Of a DNA stretch of 64,000 nucleotides, positions 50,975-60,226 are shown piece by piece; positions within the stretch are counted from its first letter, which is position 1; every line of letters begins with the position of its first letter. The notes below the pieces were generated by a model, which ran no database searches, had not been told where the DNA came from, and saw only the letters and a program-made list of their open reading frames with translations. Location: contig CALIEB010000005.1 of the NCBI GenBank assembly GCA_938022205.1, forward strand, positions 109,557-173,556, written 5' to 3'. The translations under genes were made by a program, and so were the position numbers. The stretch comes from an uncultured Anaerolineae bacterium (GTDB taxonomy: Bacteria > Chloroflexota > Anaerolineae > Aggregatilineales > Phototrophicaceae).

Positions 50975-52852
50975 ATGGGACGTATTATCGGCATCGACTT
51001 AGGCACAACTAACTCTGTTGTGGCAGTCATTGAAGGCGGCGAGCCTGTCGTCATTCCCTCCGCAGAGGGCAGCAACCTTATTCCCTCTGTGGTGGCGATT
51101 AACAGCAAAACAGACGAGCGGCTGGTGGGGCGTGTGGCGCGCAATCAAGCCGTCGTCAACCCAGAAAACACCATTTTCTCGGTGAAACGCTTCATGGGGC
51201 GACGCTTTAAAGACAAAGAAGTACAGGATGCGATGGCACGCATGCCTTACCGCGTGAAAGAAGCTCCCAACGGCGACGTGCGCATTGAGATGGGCGGACG
51301 CGAATACAGCCCCCCGGAAATTAGCGCAATGATTTTGCAAAAGATTAAGGCAGATGCCGAAGCCTACTTGGGCGAGACCGTCGACCAAGCTGTGATTACC
51401 GTCCCTGCTTATTTTAACGACACACAGCGCAACGCCACCAAAGACGCGGGGCGCATCGCCGGCTTGGAAGTGCTGCGCATTATTAACGAGCCGACTGCGT
51501 CGTCGTTAGCGTATGGCTTGGGCGAGCGCAAAGACGGCATCGTCGCCGTGTATGACCTTGGCGGCGGCACGTTCGACATCACCATCTTGGAAATTGCCGA
51601 TGGCGTATTTGAAGTCAAATCCACAAACGGCGACACCTACTTGGGCGGCGACAACTTCGACGAGCGCATCATCGACTGGCTTGCCAACGACTTCCAGAAG
51701 GAGACGGGCATCGACCTGCGTAAAGACCGCCAAGCTCTACAACGTCTGAAAGAAGCCGCTGAAAAAGCCAAAATCGAGCTGTCTAGCACGCTGAGCGCGG
51801 ACATTAACCTGCCCTTTATCACCGCCGACGCTTCGGGTCCCAAGCACCTGAACGTCACGCTGACCCGCGCCAAGCTGGAAAGCCTTGTCGATGACCTCAT
51901 CCAACGTTCGATTGAACCCTGCCGTAAGGCATTACAAGATGCCAAGCTCGAGACCAAGCAAATCGACACGGTGCTGCTGGTAGGTGGCATGACGCGCATG
52001 CCCGCCATCCAAGAAGCGGTCAAAAAGTTCTTCGGCAAAGAACCAACCAAAGGTGTCAACCCGGATGAGGTGGTCGCGCTGGGTGCAGCCATCCAAGCCG
52101 GCGTGCTAGGCGGCGATGTTAAGGACATTCTGCTGCTGGACGTAACGCCGCTCACGTTGAGCATTGAGACGTTGGGTGGAGTCGCTACGCCAATGATTGA
52201 GCGCAACACGACCATCCCGATTAGCAAGAGCCAAGTGTTCTCAACCGCCGCCGACAATCAAACCCGCGTTGAGATTCACATTCTGCAAGGCGAACGTCCG
52301 TTGGCGGCGGACAACAAATCGCTGGGCAAGTTCATCCTTGACGGCATTCCTCCTGCTCCACGCGGCATCCCACAAATTGAGGTGACGTTCGACATCGACG
52401 CAAACGGCATCCTCAACGTGCGCGCGGTCGACAAAGCCACCGGGCGCGACCAAAAAATCACCATTACCGCCAGCAGCGGCTTAAGCGATGCCGAAATTGA
52501 TCGAATGGTCAAAGAAGCCGAGAAGTTCGCACAAGAGGACGCAAAGCGCAAAGAAGCCATCGAGGTAAAGAACCACGCGGAAACCGCCGTCTTCAACATG
52601 GAGAAGTTCCTGCGCGACTACGGCAACCGCCTGCCGGAAGATGCCAAAGCGGAGGCACAGAAGAAAATTGCTGCGGTCAACGAGGTGCGCACAGGCGACA
52701 ACATCAGCGCAATTCAATCCGCCACAGAAGACCTCAACCAATTTATGCAAACGCTCGGTGCCAAACTCTACGAAAACACCGACGACGGCGCACAAGGCAA
52801 CCCCAACGCCAAGCGCGAGGATGTTGAAGACGGCGAGTTCAGCGAAACCTAG
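50975..52852 (+). CDS. dnaK: Chaperone DnaK (Hsp70)
   Basis: A 625-residue Hsp70. The N-terminal phosphate motif [14 protein letters not shown] is followed by [42 protein letters not shown] (key residues near codons 140-180), [12 protein letters not shown], the [12 protein letters not shown] loop, the [14 protein letters not shown] linker region and the substrate-binding domain. The C-terminal tail ends [11 protein letters not shown] and lacks a long Gly-rich lid end. AGGAG precedes the start. A hairpin lies between dnaK and dnaJ. Confidence 0.98.
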   Translation: MGRIIGIDLGTTNSVVAVIEGGEPVVIPSAEGSNLIPSVVAINSKTDERLVGRVARNQAVVNPENTIFSVKRFMGRRFKDKEVQDAMARMPYRVKEAPNGDVRIEMGGREYSPPEISAMILQKIKADAEAYLGETVDQAVITVPAYFNDTQRNATKDAGRIAGLEVLRIINEPTASSLAYGLGERKDGIVAVYDLGGGTFDITILEIADGVFEVKSTNGDTYLGGDNFDERIIDWLANDFQKETGIDLRKDRQALQRLKEAAEKAKIELSSTLSADINLPFITADASGPKHLNVTLTRAKLESLVDDLIQRSIEPCRKALQDAKLETKQIDTVLLVGGMTRMPAIQEAVKKFFGKEPTKGVNPDEVVALGAAIQAGVLGGDVKDILLLDVTPLTLSIETLGGVATPMIERNTTIPISKSQVFSTAADNQTRVEIHILQGERPLAADNKSLGKFILDGIPPAPRGIPQIEVTFDIDANGILNVRAVDKATGRDQKITITASSGLSDAEIDRMVKEAEKFAQEDAKRKEAIEVKNHAETAVFNMEKFLRDYGNRLPEDAKAEAQKKIAAVNEVRTGDNISAIQSATEDLNQFMQTLGAKLYENTDDGAQGNPNAKREDVEDGEFSET

Positions 52853-52863
52853 AGCAGCGCATA

Positions 52864-52889
52864 GGGGGCGCAGCCACGCCTGCGACCCC
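52864..52889 (+). terminator. Attenuator-like hairpin between dnaK and dnaJ
   Basis: GGGGGCGCAG (52864-52873) pairs with CTGCGACCCC (52880-52889), one mismatch, 6-nt loop, then ACTTTTCC. It may lower dnaJ expression relative to dnaK or protect the dnaK message end. Confidence 0.55.
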
Positions 52890-52933
52890 ACTTTTCCACC
52901 GTCCGCACACGAGCAAACGCACAAAAGGGACCC

Positions 52934-54085
52934 ATGACACGCGATTACTACGAGATACTAGGCATTCAGCGCAACGCCAGCAAAGAAGAGGTTAAACGAG
53001 CATTTCGTCAGCTTGCGCGGCAATATCATCCGGACGTGAACAAGTCCGCCGACGCGGAAGCTAGGTTCAAAGAGATTAATGAAGCCTACGAGGTGTTGAG
53101 CGACGAAGAAAAGCGCGCCCGTTACGACCGCTTTGGGCATGCCGGTGTGTCTGGCAGCGCGGGTGGCTTTGGCGGTACGACAGGCTTTAGCGGCTTTGAA
53201 GACATTTTCGAGGACTTCTTCGGCAGCTTTATGGGCACACGCAGCAGCGGCAGCCGCCGCAACGTACGGCGTGGCAGTGATGTGCGCTTGGATGTTGAGC
53301 TAGATTTCATCGAAGCGGCGTTTGGCGTGGAGAAAGAGCTGGAGTACTACCGTCTTGAAACCTGCGAGGCGTGCAACGGCACGGGGGCAGAAAAAGGCAG
53401 CGCGCCGGTCACTTGCCCCGACTGTAACGGCACGGGGGAGGTGCGGCAAGTGCGGCAAACCTTCGTCGGGTCGATGATTCGCGTTGCCCCCTGCCCACGC
53501 TGTGGTGGCAAAGGCACGATTATCACCAACCCTTGCCAAAGCTGTGGCGGCAGCGGACGCAAACGCAGGCTCACCAAGTTCACCACCACCATTCCGGCTG
53601 GCTCTTACGACGGGCTACGCATTCAGATGCGCGGCGGCGGCGACGCGGGCGAGCAAGGCGCGCCCTACGGCGACCTGTACATCACGTTGCACGTTAAAGA
53701 GCATCCACTCTTTAAGCGGCGCGAGAATGACATCATCTATGACCTCAACATCAACGTCGCCCAAGCTGCCTTAGGCGACAAAGTGACCGTGCCAACTATC
53801 GACGGTGACGTTGAACTTGTCATCCCCAACGGCACACAGACCGGCAAGGTGTTCCGCTTAAAAGGCAAGGGCATCCCGCGCTTGCGCCCCGACGGCACAA
53901 ACAGCGGTCGCGGTGACCAACTTGTCTACGTGCAAGTCGTCGTGCCGACTAAGCTCACCGACAAGCAACGGCAGCTTTTCGAGCAGCTTGCCGAAACGTT
54001 CGGCAAAGACCTGCATCACAACCAACAAGGGCGCGGCTTCTTCGAGCGCATGATGGACTTCATCAGTGGGGAAAACAACGCATGA
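52934..54085 (+). CDS. dnaJ: Chaperone DnaJ (Hsp40)
   Basis: A 383-residue type I J-protein. The J-domain has the HPD motif ([10 protein letters not shown]), then a Gly/Phe-rich linker ([20 protein letters not shown]). The zinc region has four Cys repeats ([32 protein letters not shown]), followed by two beta-barrel substrate domains and a C-terminal dimerization segment. It stimulates the ATPase of DnaK. The last bases overlap prmA by 4 bp (ATGA). Confidence 0.97.
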   Translation: MTRDYYEILGIQRNASKEEVKRAFRQLARQYHPDVNKSADAEARFKEINEAYEVLSDEEKRARYDRFGHAGVSGSAGGFGGTTGFSGFEDIFEDFFGSFMGTRSSGSRRNVRRGSDVRLDVELDFIEAAFGVEKELEYYRLETCEACNGTGAEKGSAPVTCPDCNGTGEVRQVRQTFVGSMIRVAPCPRCGGKGTIITNPCQSCGGSGRKRRLTKFTTTIPAGSYDGLRIQMRGGGDAGEQGAPYGDLYITLHVKEHPLFKRRENDIIYDLNINVAQAALGDKVTVPTIDGDVELVIPNGTQTGKVFRLKGKGIPRLRPDGTNSGRGDQLVYVQVVVPTKLTDKQRQLFEQLAETFGKDLHHNQQGRGFFERMMDFISGENNA

Positions 54086-54996
54086 CACACTGGATTGAGA
54101 TTGCGTTAGTGGCAGACGGCGAAGCGGCTGAAAGCATCGCGCAAGAGCTGCAGCCCTTTTGTCATCAAGGCATTGCCATTGAGCAAGCCGACCTTGAGGA
54201 GGGCAAATGGGACGACGGCGAAGCACCGCCCGCTACGCGCGTCATCGTGCGCGGCTATTTTCCCCAGAACAGCCAAGCCGAAGAGACGCGCCTGCAGATT
54301 GAGCGCGTCTTAGGCTATCTCAACATGATGTACCCCATGCCGACACCCACCTACCGTGTTGTTCACGAGGAAGATTGGGCGAACACATGGAAGGCGCACT
54401 ATCAGCCGGTGCGCTTAGGCAAACGCCTGCTCATTCGTCCGCGCTGGATCGACGTAACGCCGGCTGCTGATGACCTCGTCATTGCACTAGACCCGGGCAT
54501 GGCGTTCGGCACAGGCACACATCCCACCACACAGCTATGCCTTGAGGCGTTGGAAACGTTGGTCAAGACGGGGCAAGATGTGCTGGATTTGGGCTGTGGC
54601 AGCGGCATTTTAGCGATTGCGGCGGCAAAGCTGGGCGCGGGCAAGGTTGTTGCTGTCGACATTGACGACATTGCCGTGGCCGTAACGCTGGAAAACGCCG
54701 CTGAAAACGGGGTCGGCGAAAAAATTACCGCGTTTCAAGGCAGCTTGGAGTCGCTCATCACGTCGGCGCGCCGCTACGATTTGGTAGTGGTCAACATCCT
54801 CGCCAAAGTGATCATTCAGATGTGCGAGCAAGGGTTAGGGCAGCTGGTGCGCGGCGGCGGCAAAGCGATTTTCAGTGGGCTGATTGCCGAGCAGGCGGAC
54901 GAAGTAGAGGCGGCACTGCGCGCCACCGGACTCGTGCCAATCGCACGCCGCCAAATCAGCGATTGGATGCTGGTAGAAGCCTATCGCCCCGTCTAG
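54082..54996 (+). CDS. prmA: Ribosomal protein L11 methyltransferase
   Basis: A 304-residue SAM-dependent enzyme that methylates ribosomal protein L11. A small N-terminal substrate-binding domain ends near 95. The family signature [16 protein letters not shown] follows, and then motif [21 protein letters not shown] and the [10 protein letters not shown] catalytic motif. Pairing with dnaJ is common in bacteria. The overlapping start suggests translational coupling. Its stop codon interlocks with the converging methyltransferase gene in CTAG (54993-54996). Confidence 0.95.
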   Translation: MTHWIEIALVADGEAAESIAQELQPFCHQGIAIEQADLEEGKWDDGEAPPATRVIVRGYFPQNSQAEETRLQIERVLGYLNMMYPMPTPTYRVVHEEDWANTWKAHYQPVRLGKRLLIRPRWIDVTPAADDLVIALDPGMAFGTGTHPTTQLCLEALETLVKTGQDVLDLGCGSGILAIAAAKLGAGKVVAVDIDDIAVAVTLENAAENGVGEKITAFQGSLESLITSARRYDLVVVNILAKVIIQMCEQGLGQLVRGGGKAIFSGLIAEQADEVEAALRATGLVPIARRQISDWMLVEAYRPV

Positions 54997-55790
54997 TCAA
55001 GCCACAGCGGCTTTTCTTGGGGTGCTTCCTCTGGCACAACGCACCCCATCGCTTCCAGCACGAAGACCCCCCACCCCACATGCTCTCGCTCATACTTAAG
55101 ATAGCTGTGGCGCACTGCGGCAAGTTCGGCGGCAAGGCGCGGCGCATCCTGATGCGCGGGGTTGTCTTTAAGCCAACGCTGTACTGCGCGCCACTGCTGC
55201 GCGTAGTAGCTATCCCACGCGCCGCGCTCTAAGATGAGCATGTCGACAAGGTTCATCCCCAGCGCGTCAAACGCTGCCACGAGGTCAGCAAGGTCATAGA
55301 GCGCGCCAGCCTCCACGCCCAACGCCGTCAGCACGTCGGGGGGCGGCACGCGCTGCCAATAGCTCTGTCCCAACAGGATAAGCCCAGTCTGATTGTCTTT
55401 AAGGGCGGGCTGAAGCGTGCCGAGTAGCTCAGCAAGAGGAACGTCCCACGCGCCGACGTTCAAGCAGCTCACAATGTTGTACTGATGAAACTGTTGGGGA
55501 TAGCCCAACACATCGCTGACGACAAAATGCACTTGCGACCAAACCTCTAAGTCGTTGGCGCGGGTTTGTGCTAGCTGAATGAGCGTGCTGCTCTCGTCTA
55601 CACCTGTGCCTTTCAGCTCATAGTTGCGCGCCCACTGATTAAGCAGCTCACCGCCGCCACAGCCCAAGTCAAGCAAGCGTGTGCCAGCGTCCACTTCGCA
55701 CACCCGCGCCAGCCACGCCAAATGGTCAGCAGACAGCGGGTTAGGCAAATATTGGTGCGCGGCGGCAATATCCGCAAACGAAAGGCTCAT
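54993..55790 (-). CDS. Class I SAM-dependent methyltransferase, substrate unknown
   Basis: A 265-residue methyltransferase. Motif I is LLDLGCGGGELLNQWA, the acidic residue after strand 2 is GVDES, and motif IV is NIVSCLNVGAW. A helical C-terminal part (LILERGAWDSYYAQQWRAVQRWLKDNPAH) resembles small-molecule methyltransferases. The context offers no clue. It converges on prmA with a 4-bp stop overlap and is divergent from menG. Confidence 0.78.
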   Translation of the reverse strand: MSLSFADIAAAHQYLPNPLSADHLAWLARVCEVDAGTRLLDLGCGGGELLNQWARNYELKGTGVDESSTLIQLAQTRANDLEVWSQVHFVVSDVLGYPQQFHQYNIVSCLNVGAWDVPLAELLGTLQPALKDNQTGLILLGQSYWQRVPPPDVLTALGVEAGALYDLADLVAAFDALGMNLVDMLILERGAWDSYYAQQWRAVQRWLKDNPAHQDAPRLAAELAAVRHSYLKYEREHVGWGVFVLEAMGCVVPEEAPQEKPLWLD

Positions 55791-55835
55791 TATCGCTCCT
55801 ATAGGCTGTTTGCCCTGATTTTAGCATAAAACCAT

Positions 55836-55867
55836 CTCATGATGAGTTAATGGAAACACGCTATACT
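55836..55867 (+). promoter_or_regulatory. menG promoter with dyad at the -35
   Basis: TATACT (55862-55867) is the -10. The palindrome CTCAT-G-ATGAG (55836-55846) covers the -35 position, so an activator or repressor may act here. The -10 lies downstream of the ATG at 55850, which rules that start out. Confidence 0.5.
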
Positions 55868-55906
55868 GAGAAGCGTTCACCTTTATCACTAGGAAAAAGT
55901 CACACG

Positions 55907-56617
55907 ATGGCACATCTTCAAGGGCAAGAACGCTCACGCTATGTTCAATCGATGTTCGGGCGCATTGCCGAACGCTACAACCTCATGAACCGCGTCATGA
56001 CCGCAGGGCAAGACATGCGCTGGCGACGTTTCGTCATCGAGAAGGCACAGCTACCCCCCAACGGCAAGCTGCTCGACCTTGCGACAGGGACGGGCGACAT
56101 CGCGTTTGCGGCGCGCAGAGCTGCCCCGCAAGCACAGATTATCGGCGCGGACTTTGCCATTCCGATGATGCGCGTTGGGCAAAGGCTGCCGATGGGCGGC
56201 GACATCGCGTGGAATGCCGCTGACGCGCTCAATCTGCCCTATAAAGATGAGACGTTTGACGCTGTCGTGTCGGGATATTTGGTGCGCAACGTCATCGATA
56301 TTCCGCGCAGCTTGCGCGAACAGATGCGCGTGCTAAAAACAGGCGGGCGCATCGTCATTCTCGACACAAGTCCCCCGCCAAATACCCTGCTGAAGCCGTT
56401 TATCTTGGCGTATTTGCGCTACGGCATTCCGTTGTTGGGGCGCATCATCGGGGGTAAAAGTGCTGCCGATGCCTACCAGTACTTGCCTGAGTCAACGCAA
56501 GCGTTCAAGACCCCGCAAGAGCTGGCGGCAATCATGCGTGAGGTTGGCTTTCATGACGTTGCCTATCAAACGTTTATGTTCGGCACAATGGCAGTGCATT
56601 GGGGTGTCAAGCCTTAG
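55907..56617 (+). CDS. menG: Demethylmenaquinone methyltransferase (UbiE/MenG family)
   Basis: A 236-residue SAM-dependent C-methyltransferase for the last step of menaquinone synthesis. The UbiE signature is clear: FGRIAERYNLMNRVMTAGQD near the start, motif I LLDLATGTGDIAF, FDAVVSGYLVRNVIDIPRSLREQMRVLKTGG, and YQYLPESTQAFKTPQELA. The start at 55907 follows a promoter -10 at 55862 and an AGGAAAAAG ribosome site. Which quinone it acts on is inferred from the family and probable lineage; no other quinone genes are in the window. Confidence 0.93.
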   Translation: MAHLQGQERSRYVQSMFGRIAERYNLMNRVMTAGQDMRWRRFVIEKAQLPPNGKLLDLATGTGDIAFAARRAAPQAQIIGADFAIPMMRVGQRLPMGGDIAWNAADALNLPYKDETFDAVVSGYLVRNVIDIPRSLREQMRVLKTGGRIVILDTSPPPNTLLKPFILAYLRYGIPLLGRIIGGKSAADAYQYLPESTQAFKTPQELAAIMREVGFHDVAYQTFMFGTMAVHWGVKP

Positions 56618-56634
56618 GCACGCCCCCTGCAAAA

Positions 56635-56877
56635 CTACATTTCCGGCGAGCCTTTGTCCTTGTGGCGGTAGGTAATGCGACCCCGTGTCATATCATACGG
56701 GGTCATCTCCACTTTCACGCGGTCGCCTAGCAGGATACGAATGTAGTGCTTGCGCATTTTGCCCGACAAGTACGCCAGTAGGCGATGCCCGTTGTCTAGT
56801 TCAACCATAAATTGCGTGTTAGGCAGAGCTTCGACGATAACGCCTTCGAGTTCAATTTTTTCTTCTTGGTTTGCCAT
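56635..56877 (-). CDS. infA: Translation initiation factor IF-1
   Basis: An 80-residue OB-fold factor that blocks the ribosomal A site during initiation. The sequence [58 protein letters not shown] (codons 5-62) is textbook IF-1, with a short basic tail. AAGGAG precedes the start. It is last in the minus-strand rpsA-rpsU-infA cluster and has a possible promoter of its own. Confidence 0.97.
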   Translation of the reverse strand: MANQEEKIELEGVIVEALPNTQFMVELDNGHRLLAYLSGKMRKHYIRILLGDRVKVEMTPYDMTRGRITYRHKDKGSPEM

Positions 56878-56917
56878 AGGACTCCTTCGTGCTAACGATA
56901 GCTAAACGGTTGTTATC

Positions 56918-56964
56918 ATTGTAAACGAATAATCCGTTGCGGTAAATCCAGCAACGGTTATTCG
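56918..56964 (-). promoter_or_regulatory. Large hairpin and infA promoter between rpsU and infA
   Basis: CGAATAATCCGTTGC (56926-56940) and GCAACGGTTATTCG (56951-56964) form a 14-bp stem with one bulged base and a 10-nt loop. A candidate minus-strand promoter for infA is TTACCG (56940-56945), 16-bp spacer, TACAAT (56918-56923); its -35 lies in the hairpin loop. The element may end rpsU transcripts and also control infA. Confidence 0.65.
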
Positions 56965-57002
56965 TAGCGTCTCGGTTGTGAGTGGCAGCCCTCTAAGCAG
57001 GC

Positions 57003-57212
57003 TTAGAAGCTGCCGCGTGCCGCTGCTTTGCGCTGACGACGGCGCGAACGACGAATTGCCTTCTTCTTTTCGATGCGACGCAGCTCGCTTTTGGAAATGT
57101 GCCAGCGTTTGCGGCGCACAGTGCTTAGAATGCCGGCATTGGTGACACGCTTGCGAAAGCGGCGCAAGAGAGCCTCTTGCGATTCACCGGGTTTGAGTTT
57201 GACAGATGCCAT
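57003..57212 (-). CDS. rpsU: Small ribosomal subunit protein bS21
   Basis: A 69-residue, highly basic protein. KPGESQEALLRRFRKRVTNAGILSTVRRKRWHISKSELRR (codons 7-46) matches bS21, a platform protein needed for mRNA binding in initiation, followed by a long Arg/Lys tail. The ATG is preceded by AAGGG. It lies 60 bp downstream of rpsA. Confidence 0.95.
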   Translation of the reverse strand: MASVKLKPGESQEALLRRFRKRVTNAGILSTVRRKRWHISKSELRRIEKKKAIRRSRRRQRKAAARGSF

Positions 57213-57248
57213 ACGTGTGTTTTGCCCTTATCTTTTTGCGAAACTCGA

Positions 57249-57273
57249 ACGTGAGGAATAGTGTACCCCACGT
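57249..57273 (-). terminator. Hairpin between rpsA and rpsU
   Basis: On the minus-strand RNA, ACGTGGGG and CCTCACGT form an 8-bp stem (one G-U pair) with a 9-nt loop, beginning at the rpsA stop codon. No T-tract follows, so attenuation or mRNA processing is more likely than full termination. Confidence 0.45.
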
Positions 57274-58457
57274 TACGCGGATTCTCCACTGTCAGTCTTC
57301 GCGGCAACAGCAGCCTGTGCCTGCTGCTCCGCCCACTGCGCGAGTTCACCCTCGCTCACCTCTTTCAAGCTCAAGCCCAAACGTTGCTTGTCAGCCTCGA
57401 TGGTGATAATGCGCGAAAGCACGCGCTGACCTTCGTACAGGAAGCGGCGCGGGTCGGTTTGCCCTTCCGGGAATTGGCTCACGTGCAGCAGGGCTTCGAT
57501 GCCCGGGTCAATGCTGACGAATGCGCCAAACGCTTCGACCCGCGAGACCAAGCCTTCCACCAACTGCCCGATGTGGTAGCGTTCTTCGACAATCGCCCAA
57601 GGGTTCTCTTGCAAGCGTTTGAGGCTCAAGCCAATGCGCTTGCCGTTGTCATCAAGGTGCAGGATGTAGATGCGCACACGGTCGCCCACCTTGACCACTT
57701 CGGAAGGATGACGCACGCGATGCCACGCCAGCTCAGAAATGTGAATTAAGCCATCCGCGCCACCCAAGTCGACAAACGCGCCAAAATCACACAGACCGCT
57801 AACGACACCTTCGCGCACGTCGCCCTCTTTAAGCTCGCCGAGCAAAATCTCTTTGCGAGCGTTGCGGGTTTCGCGCTCGGCGTTGCGCTGGCTGAAAACC
57901 AAGCGGCGGCGTTTGCGATTGACCTCGATGACTTTGACCGTAATGTCCTTGCCAACAAGGCTCTCGAGGTAGCGCAAACGGTCTTCGTCGTTCAGGCTGC
58001 GCGACAGGTCAACGACATGGCTGGCAGGCACAAAGCCGCGCAAGTTGCCAAATGGCACAATCAAGCCGCCCTTGTTCGCCGCCGCAACGTGCGCCACATA
58101 CGGCGCATCGGACTCTTGCAGCTGCTCGGCACGCTTCCAATCTTCGTTTTGGCGCGCTTGCGAAGCAGACAAAATCAAGCTGCCTTCCACGTCGTCCAAA
58201 CGCATGACAATGACATCAATCGGCTCGTTCACCGTGAAGTCAGAGGGCTGCATGCCCATGCGTTCGATGTCTTGACGGCTAACCGTGCCGTCGTGCTTCC
58301 AGCCCACGTCTACGATAAGCCCGTGGTAGTCTACCGCTAGAATCGTGCCTGTGAGGATGTCGCCACGCTCCAGCTGATTGCCCGAGAGGCTCTCTTCCAG
58401 CATGGCGGCAAAGTCAAGGTCTCCCAACGCCGTATCTAAGTACATATCGGTCTGCAT
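57273..58457 (-). CDS. rpsA: Ribosomal protein S1 (four S1 domains)
   Basis: A 394-residue RNA-binding protein of four S1 (OB) domains at roughly 30-100, 115-185, 205-275 and 290-362. Domains 3 and 4 are the most canonical (GVVSGLCDFGAFVDLGGADGLIHISELAW and GLVSRVEAFGAFVSIDPGIEALLHVSQ; positions are codons 206-235 and 290-318). It is shorter than the six-domain E. coli S1 and comparable to four-domain forms in other phyla. It should help mRNA docking to the 30S subunit. A strong promoter and a structured ~160-nt leader precede it, suggesting self-regulation. Confidence 0.9.
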   Translation of the reverse strand: MQTDMYLDTALGDLDFAAMLEESLSGNQLERGDILTGTILAVDYHGLIVDVGWKHDGTVSRQDIERMGMQPSDFTVNEPIDVIVMRLDDVEGSLILSASQARQNEDWKRAEQLQESDAPYVAHVAAANKGGLIVPFGNLRGFVPASHVVDLSRSLNDEDRLRYLESLVGKDITVKVIEVNRKRRRLVFSQRNAERETRNARKEILLGELKEGDVREGVVSGLCDFGAFVDLGGADGLIHISELAWHRVRHPSEVVKVGDRVRIYILHLDDNGKRIGLSLKRLQENPWAIVEERYHIGQLVEGLVSRVEAFGAFVSIDPGIEALLHVSQFPEGQTDPRRFLYEGQRVLSRIITIEADKQRLGLSLKEVSEGELAQWAEQQAQAAVAAKTDSGESA

Positions 58458-58525
58458 GTGTAAAAAGCTCCGTTAAATGGTGGTTTAGTCTTTGGGTGAC
58501 AATCGTCGGCAAAGGGCGGTATCAG

Positions 58526-58568
58526 CCAACACCGCTTATCAGCACACCGTTGGGGTTTTTTCTGATAA
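58526..58568 (-). promoter_or_regulatory. Structured rpsA mRNA leader
   Basis: TTATCAG (58536-58542) and CTGATAA (58562-58568) form a 7-bp stem with a 19-nt loop. Within the same span CCAAC (58526-58530) can pair with GTTGG (58549-58553), which crosses the first stem, so the two are alternatives or a pseudoknot. Confidence 0.5.
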
Positions 58569-58622
58569 AAATTGGCGAAAATCACGCAGCCAGAGCGCGA
58601 AACATCCCCCAAAAACGCGCAG

Positions 58623-58652
58623 ATTATACTCAATACACCAACCTTTTGTCAA
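58623..58652 (-). promoter_or_regulatory. rpsA promoter
   Basis: Minus-strand TTGACA (58647-58652), 18-bp spacer, TATAAT (58623-58628): both hexamers match the sigma70 consensus exactly. Confidence 0.85.
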
Positions 58653-58686
58653 CGCGGCATTCCGACACGTTTTTAGAGCCTACGGT

Positions 58687-58716
58687 TTGCACAATCCAAG
58701 CGATTGCTGCTACAAT
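58687..58716 (+). promoter_or_regulatory. xseA promoter
   Basis: TTGCAC (58687-58692), 18-bp spacer, TACAAT (58711-58716) preceded by TGC, giving an extended -10. Confidence 0.65.
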
Positions 58717-58758
58717 AGCGGCGGCGCACCCCATGAACAAACTCATCAGACCAAAGCG

Positions 58759-59988
58759 ATGCCTATGAACACGTTCCGCGTGAAAGAACTCAACGCCTAT
58801 GTGCGCGACCTACTGGAAAGCGATGGCGTGCTGCAAGACGTGTGGGTCACGGGTGAAATTTCGAACTTTAAGCGCGCCAACAGCGGCTACCTCTATTTCA
58901 GCTTAAAAGATGCCGAAGCACAGCTGCGCTGCGCCGCGTTTCGCCGCCTTAGCAATGGCGAGCAGCTGCGCGATGGGTTACAAGTGCAAGCGCGCGGCAG
59001 AGTGAGCTTGTACGAGGTGCGCGGCGAATATCAGCTTTATGTCGAAGAAGTGCAGCTGCTGAACAGCGCAGGCGATTTATACGTGCAGCTTGAAGCACTG
59101 AAGCAGCGGCTCGCCGCTGAGGGGCTGTTTGATGAGGCACGCAAACGCCCTTTGCCGCCCTTTCCGCGTCGAATTGGCGTGGTCACGTCACCGACTGCCG
59201 CCGCCTTTCAAGACGTGCAGAACGTGCTAAAGCGGCGATACCCGCTGGTAGAGCTGGTGCTAAGCCCCACGCTCGTGCAAGGCGCGGACGCGCCGCCGCG
59301 TATCGTGCGCGCCCTCGAACGCCTCTATGAGCGCGACGACCTTGACGCACTGCTGTTGTGTCGCGGCGGCGGCAGCAGCGAAGACTTGTGGTGTTTTAAC
59401 GACGAGCGCATCGTGCGCACGCTGGCGCGCAGCCCCTTCCCTACCGTGAGCGCGGTCGGGCATGAGATTGACTTCACGTTGGTCGATTTTGTGGCGGACG
59501 TGCGCGCGCCTACGCCTAGCGCGGGCGCAGAGCTGCTCACGCCCAACGGCGCAGAGTTGCTCACGGACGTGCGCTATCTTGACAGCGCGTTGGACGAAAG
59601 CATCGCCGCGCTTTTTAGCCGTAAGCACGACGCGCTAGCGCGAAGCATGCGCTCGTTAGCACGGCTGTCGCCGATGCGCAGCCTACAAGACCAACGCCAG
59701 CGCGTCGACGATCTACAAGAGCGCGCCACGCGCCTGCTCTACGGGCGCATCAAACAAGCGCAAGAGCGCGTTGCCGCCCAGCGCAAAGCATTAGAAGCCG
59801 CCAACCCATTCAACTTGCTGTCGCGCGGCTATGCCATTGTGACGCGCACGCACGACAACGCACCTGTGACCTCACGCAAAGATGCCCCGGTCGGCACGGC
59901 GGTAAAAATTCGTTTACGCGGCGACACCCTTGCCGCGCGCATTGAGGAAGAAAGCACCAATGAACGATATAAACGCACTCTCCTTTGA
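58759..59988 (+). CDS. xseA: Exodeoxyribonuclease VII large subunit
   Basis: A 409-residue nuclease subunit acting on single-stranded DNA with XseB. It has an N-terminal OB domain (FRVKELNAYVRDLLESDGVLQDVWVTGEISNFKRANSGYLYFSLKD; codons 4-48). The catalytic domain follows, with RIGVVTSPTAAAFQDV, the CRGGGSSEDLWCFNDE motif and FPTVSAVGHEIDFTLVDFVADVRAPTPSAGAEL. A coiled-coil region ends the protein. Met at 58759 or 58765 starts the homology; earlier codons lie before the promoter. The last 29 bp overlap xseB. Confidence 0.96.
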   Translation: MPMNTFRVKELNAYVRDLLESDGVLQDVWVTGEISNFKRANSGYLYFSLKDAEAQLRCAAFRRLSNGEQLRDGLQVQARGRVSLYEVRGEYQLYVEEVQLLNSAGDLYVQLEALKQRLAAEGLFDEARKRPLPPFPRRIGVVTSPTAAAFQDVQNVLKRRYPLVELVLSPTLVQGADAPPRIVRALERLYERDDLDALLLCRGGGSSEDLWCFNDERIVRTLARSPFPTVSAVGHEIDFTLVDFVADVRAPTPSAGAELLTPNGAELLTDVRYLDSALDESIAALFSRKHDALARSMRSLARLSPMRSLQDQRQRVDDLQERATRLLYGRIKQAQERVAAQRKALEAANPFNLLSRGYAIVTRTHDNAPVTSRKDAPVGTAVKIRLRGDTLAARIEEESTNERYKRTLL

Positions 59989-60154
59989 GGATGCTTACAA
60001 GGCACTACAAGAGACGGTGGAGCAGCTGGAATCCGGCGAGTTGCCACTTAATGAGGCGATGACGCTTTATGAGCGCGGCAAGGCACTAGCGGCGCGCTGC
60101 CAGCAGCTGCTTACTGCCGCCGAGCTGCGCGTGCAGCAGCTCAACGAAACTTAG
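59960..60154 (+). CDS. xseB: Exodeoxyribonuclease VII small subunit
   Basis: A 64-residue helical hairpin. SFEDAYKALQETVEQLESGELPLNEAMTLYERGKALAARC (codons 8-47) is the XseB pattern; several copies bind the XseA coiled coil. The start at 59960 lies 29 bp inside the end of xseA, which implies coupled translation. Confidence 0.93.
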   Translation: MNDINALSFEDAYKALQETVEQLESGELPLNEAMTLYERGKALAARCQQLLTAAELRVQQLNET

Positions 60155-60226
60155 CATATTGCCCTCAGTCTCTTGTCCTTTTCTTGCATTAGGCAAGCCG
60201 AACAATAGCAAGACAGCGCATCTCTA

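Larger units (their letters stand above)
58458..58758. other. Divergent intergenic region, rpsA leader and xseA promoter
   Basis: This 301-bp gap holds the ~160-nt rpsA leader, the rpsA promoter and the xseA promoter, listed separately. No additional gene is evident. Confidence 0.7.

Noticed and set aside
55850..55906. Longer N-terminus for the menaquinone methyltransferase
   Set aside because: The -10 TATACT at 55862 lies inside the extension and UbiE homology begins after 55907.
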